Assembly: GCA_963803375.1 (NCBI GenBank)
Contig: CAWDMB010000006.1
Location: 1-64,000, forward strand
DNA from: JAOPZW01 sp963803375
GTDB lineage: Bacteria; Actinomycetota; Thermoleophilia; Solirubrobacterales; Solirubrobacteraceae
Direction of reading: 5' to 3'
DNA: 64,000 nucleotides
Position numbers and translations under genes: made by a program. Under the pieces are notes generated by a model. The model did not search any database. It had not been told where the DNA came from and was given only the letters and a program-made list of their open reading frames with translations. This document shows, piece after piece, positions 25,034 to 33,798 of the stretch; the stretch's first letter is position 1, and every line of letters starts with the position of its first letter.

Positions 25034-25093
25034 CGGCGAACGCGAAGCCGCGCGTGACGAAGACGGCGAACGCGAAGACGCGCGTGACGACGA
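25034..25093 (+). repeat. Two tandem 30-bp repeats
   Basis: CGGCGAACGCGAAG begins two consecutive units at 25034 and 25064 that differ at only a couple of positions; both contain CGCGCGTGACGA. They lie between the pabBC stop and the next start and could be a duplicated regulatory site or a chance slippage product. Confidence 0.7.
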
Positions 25094-25124
25094 CAGCCCG
25101 GTATCCCTCGTACAGTGAGGAGCG

Positions 25125-25628
25125 GTGGCCGAGCAGGCGGACACGCCCGACCCCCTGGCGCCCGAGACCGTCGAGCGACTGGTCACGCGCGACCTGGACC
25201 GCGCGAGCGGCCTGGGCCGGCCGCTCTCGCGCCGCGCGCGCCAGACGCAGCGCTCGCTCGAGGCCTACCTCAAGGCCGGCGCCCGTCCCCGCTGGATGGA
25301 GCGCGCGGCCCAGATCGACCGTGCGATCGCGGCCGAGCGCGCGCGCCTGCACGAGGAGTACCTCGAGCTCGCGCGCGCGTGCTCCGCGCACCCGGAGCGC
25401 TTCGTGCGACGCTGGCGCGAGCGGGCGGCCGCGTACGCCCCCGCCGACGCGAGCCTCAACGAGCTCATCGGCCAGCACAACGACTGGTACCCCGTCGAGC
25501 GCGACCTGCCGATGGACCCGCGCACGCGCGACTACGTCCCGATCCACGGGCGCTCGTACCGCCGGCCCGCGCTCGGCCCCGCGTGGGTGCTCGAGCACTT
25601 CCCGGCGTCGCCGCCGCCGATCGGATAG
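25125..25628 (+). CDS. Conserved hypothetical protein
   Basis: A 167-residue soluble protein from GTG 25125 with GAGGAG close upstream. It is highly charged with a long Arg/Glu-rich helical region (~20-100, including WMERAAQIDRAIAAERARLH) and a Pro/Tyr-rich C-terminus with NDWYPVERDLPMDPRTRDYV. No domain is recognised. Codon use matches its neighbours. It lies 11 bases before the epimerase-like gene on the same strand, so they may share a transcript. Confidence 0.7.
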   Translation: MAEQADTPDPLAPETVERLVTRDLDRASGLGRPLSRRARQTQRSLEAYLKAGARPRWMERAAQIDRAIAAERARLHEEYLELARACSAHPERFVRRWRERAAAYAPADASLNELIGQHNDWYPVERDLPMDPRTRDYVPIHGRSYRRPALGPAWVLEHFPASPPPIG

Positions 25629-25639
25629 GCCGGGCGGCG

Positions 25640-26650
25640 ATGGCGACGATCGCCGTCACCGGCCCGACCGGCACGCTCGGGCACGGGCTGATCCCGCTCC
25701 TGGAGGCCGAAGTCCGCGTCGAGCGCGTCGTCGGCATCGCCCGGCGCCCCTTCGACCCGGCCCGGCAGGGGTGGTTCAAGCTCGCCTACACGCGCGGCGA
25801 CGTCCGCGATCCCGACGCGCTCGCCGAGGCCTTCGCGGGCGCCGACGCGGTCGCTCACCTCGCCTTCGCGATCTACGGCAACGCCGCGCACGAGACGCTG
25901 CGCGCGATCAACGTCGACGGCACGATGAACGCCTTCGAGGCGGCCGCCCGAGCGGGCGTCGGGCGCTTCGTCTACGCCTCGTCGGTCGCCGCCTACGGCT
26001 TCTTCGAAGACAACCCGATCGGCATCACCGAGGAGTGGCCCGCGCGCGGGTCCGAGCGCCTCTTCTACTCACGCGAGAAGGCCGAGATCGAGCGCCGCCT
26101 CCTCCGGGCGGCCGCCGCGCACCCCGAGACCGAGCTCACGCTCTTCCGGCCGACGATCGTGCTCGGCCCGCACGCCGCCGGCGCGGGCGAGGACGCGATC
26201 CCCGCGGCGCTGCGCCCGCTCGCGCGCGGGCTCGGCGGCCTCCTCGGCGCCCTGCCGCTGCCGCTCCCGGCCGCGCCCCCGCCGCAGCCGCTGCAGTTCG
26301 TCCACGAGGACGACGTCGGGCAGGCGTTCCTGCTCGCGCTGCTCGGCGACGGGCCGCCCGGCGTCTACAACCTGACGGGCGACGGCACGCTGTCGGGCGC
26401 GGCGGTGTGGCGCGAGCTCGGGCTGCTGCCGCTGCCGGTGCCCGCGCCGCTCACGCGCGCCGCGGCCGCGGCGCTCATGCGCGTGCCCGGCAAGCCGGCG
26501 GCGCTCGAGTGGGCCGAGGCGGCGACGCATCCGATCGTCGTGGACGCGACGCGGGCGAAGGAGCGGCTGGGCTGGCGCCCGGCGTATACGAGCCTCGAGG
26601 CGCTGCGCGCCACGCTGCGCCACGCCGCATCGCAAAGGCCGTCGCGGTGA
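25640..26650 (+). CDS. NAD-dependent epimerase/dehydratase family protein (extended SDR)
   Basis: A 336-residue Rossmann protein from ATG 25640. The nucleotide motif is TGPTGTLGHG (TGxxGxxG) at ~7-16; YASSVAAYG and the YSREK (YxxxK) catalytic pair follow, then RPTIVLGPHA and the substrate-region element FVHEDDVGQAFLLAL. These are extended-SDR sugar epimerase/dehydratase features. The substrate cannot be read. The C-terminal segment ATRAKERLGWRPAYTSLEAL is typical of the family. Length is normal. Confidence 0.9.
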   Translation: MATIAVTGPTGTLGHGLIPLLEAEVRVERVVGIARRPFDPARQGWFKLAYTRGDVRDPDALAEAFAGADAVAHLAFAIYGNAAHETLRAINVDGTMNAFEAAARAGVGRFVYASSVAAYGFFEDNPIGITEEWPARGSERLFYSREKAEIERRLLRAAAAHPETELTLFRPTIVLGPHAAGAGEDAIPAALRPLARGLGGLLGALPLPLPAAPPPQPLQFVHEDDVGQAFLLALLGDGPPGVYNLTGDGTLSGAAVWRELGLLPLPVPAPLTRAAAAALMRVPGKPAALEWAEAATHPIVVDATRAKERLGWRPAYTSLEALRATLRHAASQRPSR

Positions 26651-26746
26651 CGTTCGCACCGGCATCGACTCCTCGCCGCATCGTGATCGACGCTCCGATC
26701 CCGACCTCTTAGGGCGTCCACAACCTCCCCGGGCACGCTGGCGCCC

Positions 26747-27577
26747 ATGATGCTCAGAACGAAGACGACGGCGGCCGTCCTGGGCGGGGCCGTCGCGCTC
26801 TCCGGGGGCGCCTACGCCCTCGGAAGCCAGTCCGGCGGCGGGTCCGCCGTCGCGCAGACCGGCTCGACCGCGACCGCCACCACGCCCTCGGGCCCGCCGC
26901 CGCCCGGCGGGCCATGGCACGGGCGCGGGCGCGGCGGTCACTGGCGCGACGCCGGCCTCGGCGCGCTCGCCGACAGGCTCGGCGTCAGCGCCGCGACGCT
27001 GCGCTCCGCGCTCGCCGCGGTGCGCGACAAGCTCGATCCGAAGCCCGGCAACCACGACCGCCACGAGGCCGATCTGGCCAAGGCGCTCGGGGTCAGCACC
27101 GCACAGCTCGAGGCCGCGCTGGACAAGCTCCGCCCCGGCCCGCGCGAGCACCGCGACGGCCTCGCGCAGGCGCTCGCCTCCAAGCTCGGCCTCGACGCCG
27201 CGAAGGTGCGCGCCGCGCTCGACGCCCTGCGCGCCGGCGGACCGCGGTCGGGAGACCCCGCCGCCGCGCTCGCCAAGGCGCTCGGCGTAAACGTCGACCG
27301 CCTGCGCTCGGCGCTGCGCGACCTGCGTCCGCCGCGGCGCGGCGCGCATCGGCGCCCCGACGCCGGCGCGTTCGCGACCGACCTCGCCAAGGCGCTCGGC
27401 CTCGACGCCACGAAGGTCAAGGCCGCGCTCGACAAGCTGCGCGCGAGCGCGGAGGCCGACCACCAGGCGCGGCGCGACGCGCTGGCCGCCGCGCTCGCCG
27501 CCGAGCTCAAGCTCGACGTCGCGAAGGTGAAGGCCGCGCTGGCGGCGGTGCCGCATCATGGGAGGCATGGTCCGTAG
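26747..27577 (+). CDS. Secreted protein with six Leu/Ala-rich helical repeats
   Basis: A 276-residue protein with an N-terminal signal-like segment (MMLRTKTTAAVLGGAVALSG) and a Gly/Pro/His-rich linker. From ~75 on, six imperfect repeats of ~20-25 residues follow the pattern LA-ALG(V/L)-xx-LxxAL-xLR, each probably a helix-turn-helix pair. The function is unknown. Such repeats occur in exported actinobacterial proteins. Its 3' end overlaps the start of a response-regulator gene, so it may be the target or sensor partner of that two-component system; this is inference from position only. Confidence 0.75.
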   Translation: MMLRTKTTAAVLGGAVALSGGAYALGSQSGGGSAVAQTGSTATATTPSGPPPPGGPWHGRGRGGHWRDAGLGALADRLGVSAATLRSALAAVRDKLDPKPGNHDRHEADLAKALGVSTAQLEAALDKLRPGPREHRDGLAQALASKLGLDAAKVRAALDALRAGGPRSGDPAAALAKALGVNVDRLRSALRDLRPPRRGAHRRPDAGAFATDLAKALGLDATKVKAALDKLRASAEADHQARRDALAAALAAELKLDVAKVKAALAAVPHHGRHGP

Positions 27578-28284
27578 TCAGCGACCGGGGGCGGCGCGCG
27601 ATCGCCGCCCCTGACCCGCTCGTCCTCGTCGTCGACGACGAGGCCTCCGTCCGCCAGGCCCTCGAGCGCGCGCTCGCGCTCGAGGGCTTCACGGTGGCGA
27701 CCGCCGCCGGCGGGCGCGAGGCGCTCGACGCGATCGCGGCGCGGCCCCCGGCGGTCGTCGTCCTCGACGTGACGATGCCCGACCTCGACGGCGTCAGCGT
27801 CGTCCGGCGCCTGCGCGGGGCCGGACTCGACGTCCCGGTCTGCATCCTCTCCGCGCGCGACGACGTCGAGGACCGCGTGGCGGGGCTGCAGGCCGGCGCC
27901 GACGACTACCTCGTCAAGCCCTTCGCGCTGGCCGAGCTCACCGCCCGCCTCCACGCGCTGCTGCGCCGTCGCGGCCGCGACGGCACCGGCCCCTCGGTCG
28001 TCGGCGACCTCGTCGTCGACCCGCGCCGCCACGTGGCCACGCGCGCCGGCCGCGAGCTCGACCTGACCCGGCGCGAGTTCGAGCTGCTGGAGGCCTTCGC
28101 CCGCCACCCCGGGCACGTGCTCTCCCGCGACCAGCTCCTCGAGCAGGTCTGGGGCTACACGACCGACGTCGACACGAACGTCGTCGACGTCTTCATCGGC
28201 TACCTGCGGCGCAAGCTCGAGGCAGCCGGCGAGCCGCGGGTCCTGCGCACGGTCCGCGGCGTCGGCTGGGTGCTGCGGTCGTGA
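27567..28284 (+). CDS. OmpR-family response regulator (start region frameshifted)
   Basis: The receiver domain (LVLVVDDEASVRQAL, phospho-acceptor Asp in VVVLDVTMPD, Lys in DYLVKPF) and the winged-helix effector domain (LDLTRREFELLEAFARHPG to RTVRGVGWVLR) are complete. In the receiver frame there is no ATG, GTG, TTG or CTG between the overlap and the domain. ATGs at 27558 and 27567 are in another frame; deleting one base from the five-G run at 27587-27591 fuses MVRSQRPG directly to the receiver frame. The gene thus needs an indel correction or starts at a rare codon. It overlaps the kinase gene by four bases, so they form an operon. Confidence 0.85.
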
Positions 28285-29645
28285 GGGCGCCCGCGAGCCT
28301 GCGCGCGCGGATCACGCTGGCGGCGCTGGCCGCGCTGGCGCTGGGGGGCCTCGTGGCGGGCGCGCTGCTGCTGGCCACGATCCAGCGCGACGGCCGCGAC
28401 CAGGTCGACCGCGACCTGCGCGACCGCGCCGCGCGCCTCGTGGGCGCGCCCGACCGCTTCGGACCGCCCGGCCGGCTGCCGGGCCGCGAGGGCGAGCCAC
28501 TGCTCGCGGGCAGCGGCACCTTCGTCCAGCTGGCGATCGGCGGCCGAGTCGTCGAGCGCGGCGGCGACGTCCCCGCCCGCCCGCCCGCGCTGCCGGACCG
28601 CGACGGCCTGCGGACCGTGTCGATCGGCGGTCGGGACTGGCGCGCGCTGACCGTCTCGCTCGGCTCGGGCCAGGCGCGCCTGCAGCTGCTCACCAGCCTC
28701 GCGGCCGTCGACGAGCGCGTCGGGCGCACGCGGCGGCTCGTCGCGCTCATCGGGCTGCTCGCGCTCGCCCTCTGCGGCCTCGTGGCCTGGGCCTTCACGT
28801 CGGTCGCCGTGCGCCCGCTCGAGCGCCTGCGCACGGGCGCCTCGCGCGTGAGCGGCGCACGCGACCTCGACCAGCGCCTGCCCGAGGACGACGGGCCCGA
28901 CGAGGTGCGCTCGCTCGCGCACGCGCTCAACGCGATGCTCGCGCGCCTGCGGGCGTCGTCGGAGGCCACCGAGCGCGCGCTCGCCGCGACCCGACGCTTC
29001 GCGGCCGACGCCGGCCACGAGCTGCGCACGCCGCTCACCGGGCTGCGCGCGAGCCTCGACGCGCTCGGGCGCAACCCGGACCTGCCCGCCGCGCAGCGTA
29101 CGCAGATCGTGGACGAGATGGCGGCCGAGCAGGATCGCATCGTCCACCTCCTCGAGGGGCTGCAAGCGCTCGCCCGCGGCGACGCCGCCGAGCGCCTCCC
29201 GCGCGAGCGCGTCGAGGTCGGCGACGTCGTCGACGCCGCGGTCGTCGCCGCGCGCCGCCGCCATCCGGCCGTGCGCTTCGAGCTCGCCGACGGCGCGGGC
29301 GACGCGGCGGTCGAGGGCTGGCCCGAGGGCGTGCGGCTCGTCGCCGACAACCTCCTGGCGAACGCCGCGTTGCACGGGCGCCGCGGCGGCCACGTGGCGG
29401 TCGCGCTCGAGCACGGCGACGGCCGCGTGCTGCTGCGCGTCGACGACGACGGCCCCGGGATCGCGGCCGCCGAGCGTCCCCGGCTGCTCGAGCCCTTCAC
29501 CCGCGGCACGGGCGCCAACGCCGGGGGCACCGGTCTCGGCCTCGCGATCGTCGCCCAGCAGGCCGCACTGCACGGCGGGACGCTCACGCTCGGCGACGCA
29601 CCGCTCGGCGGGCTGCGCGCCGAGGTGCGGCTGCCCGCGAGCTAA
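28281..29645 (+). CDS. Sensor histidine kinase partner of the response regulator
   Basis: A 454-residue membrane kinase from GTG 28281. A first membrane helix lies at ~10-32, a periplasmic loop of ~110 residues follows, and a second helix is at ~152-175. A HAMP domain (RPLERLRTGASRVSGA), the H-box FAADAGHELRTPLTGL with the phospho-His, an N-box (DNLLANAALHGR), and DDGPGI plus GTGLGLAIV ATP-binding boxes complete it. The signal is unknown. Its stop overlaps the stop of the convergent nitroreductase gene by four bases. Confidence 0.93.
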   Translation: MRAPASLRARITLAALAALALGGLVAGALLLATIQRDGRDQVDRDLRDRAARLVGAPDRFGPPGRLPGREGEPLLAGSGTFVQLAIGGRVVERGGDVPARPPALPDRDGLRTVSIGGRDWRALTVSLGSGQARLQLLTSLAAVDERVGRTRRLVALIGLLALALCGLVAWAFTSVAVRPLERLRTGASRVSGARDLDQRLPEDDGPDEVRSLAHALNAMLARLRASSEATERALAATRRFAADAGHELRTPLTGLRASLDALGRNPDLPAAQRTQIVDEMAAEQDRIVHLLEGLQALARGDAAERLPRERVEVGDVVDAAVVAARRRHPAVRFELADGAGDAAVEGWPEGVRLVADNLLANAALHGRRGGHVAVALEHGDGRVLLRVDDDGPGIAAAERPRLLEPFTRGTGANAGGTGLGLAIVAQQAALHGGTLTLGDAPLGGLRAEVRLPAS

Positions 29646-30061
29646 CGCTCGAGCACGACGATGGGGATCTCGCGCCTGGTGTTGGCCTGGTAGTCGTCGT
29701 AGGCGGGCCACGCCGCGGTCATGACCGGCCACAGCCGCGGGCGCTCCTCGGCCGACGCGGTGCGCGCGCGGGCCGGGAAGCGCTCGGCGCGGACCTGGAG
29801 CTCGACCTCCGGATCGGCCTCGAGGTTGAGGTACCAGGCCGGCGGGGCGTCGGAGCCGCCCTTGGAGGCCACGACCAGGTAGCCGTCGCCGTCGCGCCCG
29901 TAGATGAGCGGCGTCTCGCGTGGCCGCCCGGAGCGCCGGCCCGTCGTGGTCAGCAGGAGCGTCTGGACGCCGCGCCAGTCGTGGCCGACCTCGCCGCCGG
30001 TCTCGCGGTAGCGCCGTACGTGCTCGGGGCCGAAGAGCGCCGAGGTCTCGTCTTGAGCCAT
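29642..30061 (-). CDS. Deazaflavin (F420)-dependent nitroreductase family protein
   Basis: A 139-residue single-domain split-barrel protein from ATG 30061. It has the Ddn-family signatures: TTTGRRSGRPRETPLIYG, LVVASKGGSDAPPAWYLNL and DPEVELQV. Members use reduced F420 to reduce quinones or nitro compounds and are typical of Actinobacteria. The frame is open further upstream but the internal Met matches the family start. Convergent with the kinase gene. Confidence 0.9.
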   Translation of the reverse strand: MAQDETSALFGPEHVRRYRETGGEVGHDWRGVQTLLLTTTGRRSGRPRETPLIYGRDGDGYLVVASKGGSDAPPAWYLNLEADPEVELQVRAERFPARARTASAEERPRLWPVMTAAWPAYDDYQANTRREIPIVVLER

Positions 30062-30272
30062 GAGCGCGAGCCTACCCGCTGGCGCGGTCGCGGCGCCCTG
30101 GCCGCGTGGGCCCGCACGCGGCCGCGTCGAAGCGAGCGCGAACGTAAGTCTCGGACCGGTGAGCTCACGCGCCACGGCCCGTCAACGGCGTATCGGCGAA
30201 CACGGCGCCGAGACCGGCTCGTTGACCGATTCGGACAAGACGCGACCGCGTGCGCGCGCCATCCTCGGCGCG

Positions 30273-30584
30273 ATGGCGACCGATCCCGATCTCACGGCCC
30301 TCACCGCCCTGCCCAACGTCGGCCCCGCCGTCGCGCGCAAGCTCGCTCGCCTCGGGGTCACCCGGCCCGAGGAGCTGCGCGGGCAGGACCCCGACGAGCT
30401 CTTCGAGCGCCTGTGCGGCCTCGACGGCCGCCGCCACGACCCCTGCCTGCTCGACACCTTCACCGCCGTCGTGGACTTCGCGGGCGGCGCGCCCGCGCGG
30501 CCCTGGTGGGAGTACTCGCGCGAGCGGATCGCGGACGCTCAGGCGGCGAAGGCGAGCCCGATGCCGTCCGGGTCCTCGGCGTAG
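30273..30584 (+). CDS. Helix-hairpin-helix protein (Cdd1-like)
   Basis: A 103-residue protein from ATG 30273. The LTALPNVGPAVARKLARLGV segment is a helix-hairpin-helix, and the GLDGRRHDPCLLDTFTAVVDFA block is the hallmark of Cdd1/pathogenicity-locus proteins, a small family found widely in bacteria. The function is unknown; DNA binding is suggested by the HhH motif. Its last ~15 codons overlap the end of the convergent VOC gene, so the C-terminus may be a late extension. Confidence 0.8.
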   Translation: MATDPDLTALTALPNVGPAVARKLARLGVTRPEELRGQDPDELFERLCGLDGRRHDPCLLDTFTAVVDFAGGAPARPWWEYSRERIADAQAAKASPMPSGSSA

Positions 30585-31393
30585 AGCGCGGCGCCGTCGC
30601 GCATCGCCTCCACGCCGGCGGCCTCGAGCCGGGCGGCGAGCGCGTCGAGCGCCTCCGTGGACGGCATCGCGATCGCGACGCGCTCCAGACCGGCGCTGCC
30701 GGGCTGCGGCCGGCTCCCCCCGCGGCTCTGCCACGTGTTCATCGCGATGTGGTGGTGATAGCCGCCGGCCGACACGAAGCCCGCCGTGTCGCCGAGCCGC
30801 GCCTGCTCCTCGAAGCCGACGACGTCGACGTAGAAGCCCATCGAGCGCTCGAGCTCGGAGACCTGGAGGTGGACGTGGCCGACGTCGGTGCCCGGAGCGG
30901 CGAGGCCCTCGTCCCCGGGCTCGAGCTCGGCTGCGAGGCCGGCCAGGTCGAGCGGCGCGGTGAACATCTCGAACCGGCCGCCCGCGTCGCGCGGCCACAC
31001 CTCGCGCGGGCGGTCCCAGTAGAGCTCGACGCCGTTGCCCTCGGGGTCGTCGAGGTAGAGCGCCTCGCTGACGCCGTGGTCGGAGGCGCCGCTCAGGCGC
31101 GCGCCGCCCGCGGCCACGCGCCGCAGCGCCGCGGCGAGCGCCGCTCGGGTCGGGAAGCGGATCGCCGTGTGGTAGAGGCCGGTGCTCCCGGGCGGCGCCG
31201 GCGCGCCAGGCCTCACGGGCTCGAAGCGCACGAGGGCAGGGCCGCCGGGCGCGCCGAGGGCGAGCCCGCCGGGCGGCGCGTCGCCCCCGGCCTCGACGAG
31301 CCCGACGAGCCCGGCGTAGAAGCGCCGGGCGGCGTGCGGGTCGCCCGAGCGCAGCGTCACGGCGGCGACGTGGGTGCCGTCGGGCAGGCGCAT
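30539..31393 (-). CDS. Two-domain VOC (glyoxalase/extradiol dioxygenase) protein, CatE-like
   Basis: A 284-residue protein from ATG 31393 with two VOC modules. Module 1 (~1-140) ends in YLDDPEGNGVELYWDRPREVW, a catechol-2,3-dioxygenase signature; module 2 has VGHVHLQVSELERSMGFYVD, GYHHHIAMNTW and YAEDPDGIGLAFA. These are the metal-ligand His/Glu positions of CatE-like dioxygenases. Its ATG overlaps the stop of the trpB2-type gene (TGATG), so the two were translated together; the link could be aromatic or tryptophan-derived catabolism. The IS in trpB2 may now be polar on it. Confidence 0.88.
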   Translation of the reverse strand: MRLPDGTHVAAVTLRSGDPHAARRFYAGLVGLVEAGGDAPPGGLALGAPGGPALVRFEPVRPGAPAPPGSTGLYHTAIRFPTRAALAAALRRVAAGGARLSGASDHGVSEALYLDDPEGNGVELYWDRPREVWPRDAGGRFEMFTAPLDLAGLAAELEPGDEGLAAPGTDVGHVHLQVSELERSMGFYVDVVGFEEQARLGDTAGFVSAGGYHHHIAMNTWQSRGGSRPQPGSAGLERVAIAMPSTEALDALAARLEAAGVEAMRDGAALYAEDPDGIGLAFAA

Positions 31394-32234
31394 CAGCCGA
31401 CCGCCGGCACGCCCTCGGGCAGCGCCGCGAGCGCGGCGTCGCGGTCGACCTCGCTGAACTCGGTGTCCTCGAGCGTGCCGGCCAGGTAGGCGTCGTAGGC
31501 GGCGAGGTCGAAGTGGCCGTGGCCGCAGAGGCCGAAGAGGATCACCCGCTCCTCGCCGGCCTCGGTCGCGGCACGGGCCTCCTCGACGACGGCGCGGATC
31601 GCGTGCGCGGGCTCGGGCGCCGGGATGATGCCCTCGGTCCGCGCGAAGTCGAGCGCCGCCGCGAACGTCTCGTTCTGGCGGAAGGCGCGCGCCTCGACGA
31701 GGCCGGCCTTCACGAGCGCGCTCAGCAGCGGCGAGTCGCCGTGGTAGCGCAGTCCGCCGGCGTGGACGGGCGCCGGCACGAAGTCGTGGCCGAGCGTGTA
31801 CATCGGCATGAGCGGCGTGAGCCCGGCGGTGTCGCCGAAGTCGTAGGCGTAGACGCCGCGGGTCAGGGTCGGGCACGCGGCGGGCTCGGCCGCGACGAAG
31901 CGCGTGCGGGCCCCGTCGCGCAGGCTGCGCCGCAGCCACGGGAAGGCCAGGCCGCCGAAGTTCGAGCCGCCGCCCACGCAGGCCACGACGACGTCGGGCT
32001 CCTCGCCGGCGAGCTCCATCTGGGCGATCGACTCCTGGCCGATGACCGTCTGGTGCAGGAGCACGTGGTTGAGCACGCTGCCCAGCGAGTAGTTGGCCTC
32101 GGGGTCCTGGGCGGCGACCTCGACGGCCTCGGAGATCGCGATCCCCAGCGAGCCCGTGGGGTGAACGGCGCTGGCGCGGCCGGCGTGCGTGAGCTCGCTC
32201 GGCGAGCGGTGGACGGTCGCGCCCCAGGTCTGCA

Positions 32235-33598
32235 TCATCGAGCGCCGGTAGCTCGACTTTCGGGATCTCTGGCGGCGGCGAGAGCTGACGGTGCCTGAGG
32301 GTGTGTGAGTTTCGGGTTGGTGGTCGTCGGGGGTGCTTGTGCCCAGAACTCGTGGCGGATCAGTTCGCGGCGAAGCGCGGCGAGCATGTCGGCGTAGCTG
32401 ACGGTGGTCTTGTGGCGGTACCACGGGGCTCTGCGGCGACGGGCGTCGAGGTCGGCTTCCGGGTCGCCGTGGAGCTGGTACCAGGCGATCGTGATCGTCT
32501 GGCAGAGGAACCCGAACGGGACGGTGCGCTCGACCGCGCGTCGGACGCGGTTGCGGGCCTCGCCGACGCCGTGGGCCTTGGCCTCTTGGTTGGCGGTCTC
32601 GATCGTCCAGCGGCTGTCGTAGCGGGCGAGCAGCTCGGCGGCCTGGACGTCGACGTCGGTCGAGGCGATCGCGACGTCGAACCCTTCGCTGGTGCCGGGG
32701 TTGCGGACCAGGATCACCTTGACCGGCCGCGTGTGGAAGGGCGTGTACCAGAGGCAGACGTGCTCGTGGACGTGCTCGGTGCGGCTGCGTCCGTCGGGGC
32801 CGGTGACGGTGACCGCCTGGAAGGTCGCGGTGTTGGCGATCTCGGCCAGGGTCGGGAGCTTGGCGCCCTTCAGCGGCGGGCGGCCTTGGCGGCCGGGCCG
32901 CCGCGCGGGCGCAAGCTTGTGCAGCCGGGCGTTGGCGCGCATGCGGGTCGTGACGGTCACGCGCGCGGGCAGCCCACGCCACGCCCGGCTGGCGTACGCG
33001 CCGTCCATCACCAGCTCGACGGCCCGGTCCGGGAACCGCTCGAGGATCATGTCGACCATGGTCCGCGCGAGCTCTGGCTGCGAGGGCCGGTCGGGATGGG
33101 AGTCGTCCTTGGGGCGGAACAGGCAAAACAGGACAGGCAGCGCGACCGCCCGGCCGCCGAGACACGAAAGCTCCACGACGAGCACGACGACGACCCAGCA
33201 GTTCCCCCAGCGGGTACTGCGCCCGGACCCCTCGGGCTGGGCGCCGTCGTGCAGGTAGTGCGCGCCCACACCCGCTTGCCCGAGCGGCCGAACAGCGTGT
33301 CGTCGACAGCGAGACGGATCGGGGTGCCCGCCTTGACGAACACCGTGACCAGGAAGTCCAGCAGCGCCAGACCGAGCTCGTCGGGGTCCCAGCGCCGGCG
33401 GGCGAAGAAGTCGTGCGCGCGGCTGTGATGCCAGGACCCGGCCAGCCCGGCCGCCTGCAGCATCCCCGTGACCGTGCAATCGCGGATCCGGCCGACGAAC
33501 CCGACCAACAGCATGCTGAACGTCTGAAACGTCGGTTGCGAGAAGCACGGCGCGAGCAGGGACAGCAGCGAAGCGAGCGAAGTGGGAACCTGACACAC
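32235..33598 (-). pseudogene. IS4/IS701-like transposase, frameshifted
   Basis: From GTG 33598 the first frame gives the N-terminal part up to DDTLFGRSGKRVWA, with the first catalytic Asp. Around 33268-33275 the sequence GCGCGC appears where GCGC would keep the frame; the next frame continues with HYLHDGAQ, ELVMDGAYAS (second Asp) and YDSRWTIETANQEAK, the Y-R-E-K signature with the catalytic Glu. The C-terminal frame runs 16 bases past the IS end into trpB2 before stopping. Without frameshifting the copy would not make an active enzyme; programmed frameshifting is possible in some IS families but no slippery run is obvious. Confidence 0.82.
32246..32251. repeat. Left target-site duplication CGGTAG
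   Basis: CGGTAG lies directly outside the left end of the insertion sequence and is matched by an identical copy at 33793-33798. Confidence 0.85.
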
Positions 33599-33792
33599 GG
33601 CGGCGACCCTCCGGTGAGAACGGCCGCGGGAGCGGTGCTACGCCCCGCGGCCAGATGGGCTTGTCACCCACCGGATTCGGGGTCGCCGCCACCCATCCTT
33701 TCCCTGCTCAAGGGCACAAACAGCCGCCGCCAACACCCCCACGGCGGCGATCACGCCGCCAACATCAACCCCCGAGAATCACGAAACTCGAG
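32252..33792. mobile_element. 1541-bp IS4-superfamily insertion sequence inside trpB2
   Basis: The ends are imperfect inverted repeats: the left end begins CTCGACTTTCGGGAT and the right end, read inward on the other strand, begins CTCGAGTTTCGTGAT. Both are flanked by CGGTAG. The single transposase gene runs on the minus strand and appears frameshifted. Family is judged from the DDE and YREK residues of the transposase; IS701-like within the IS4 superfamily is likely. Confidence 0.88.
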
Positions 33793-33798
33793 CGGTAG
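33793..33798. repeat. Right target-site duplication CGGTAG
   Basis: Identical to 32246-32251 and directly outside the right IS end; it belongs to the trpB2 coding sequence. Confidence 0.85.

Noticed and set aside
23011..26712. 1233-codon plus-strand open frame over pabBC and the epimerase gene
   Set aside because: Arginine-rich shadow frame; the real proteins lie in the other frames.
32235..33165. A hybrid TrpB2 protein reading through the IS as a native long gene
   Set aside because: The trpB2 frame happens to stay open through part of the IS, but the sequence there is the shadow of the transposase and the insertion ends and target duplication are clear.
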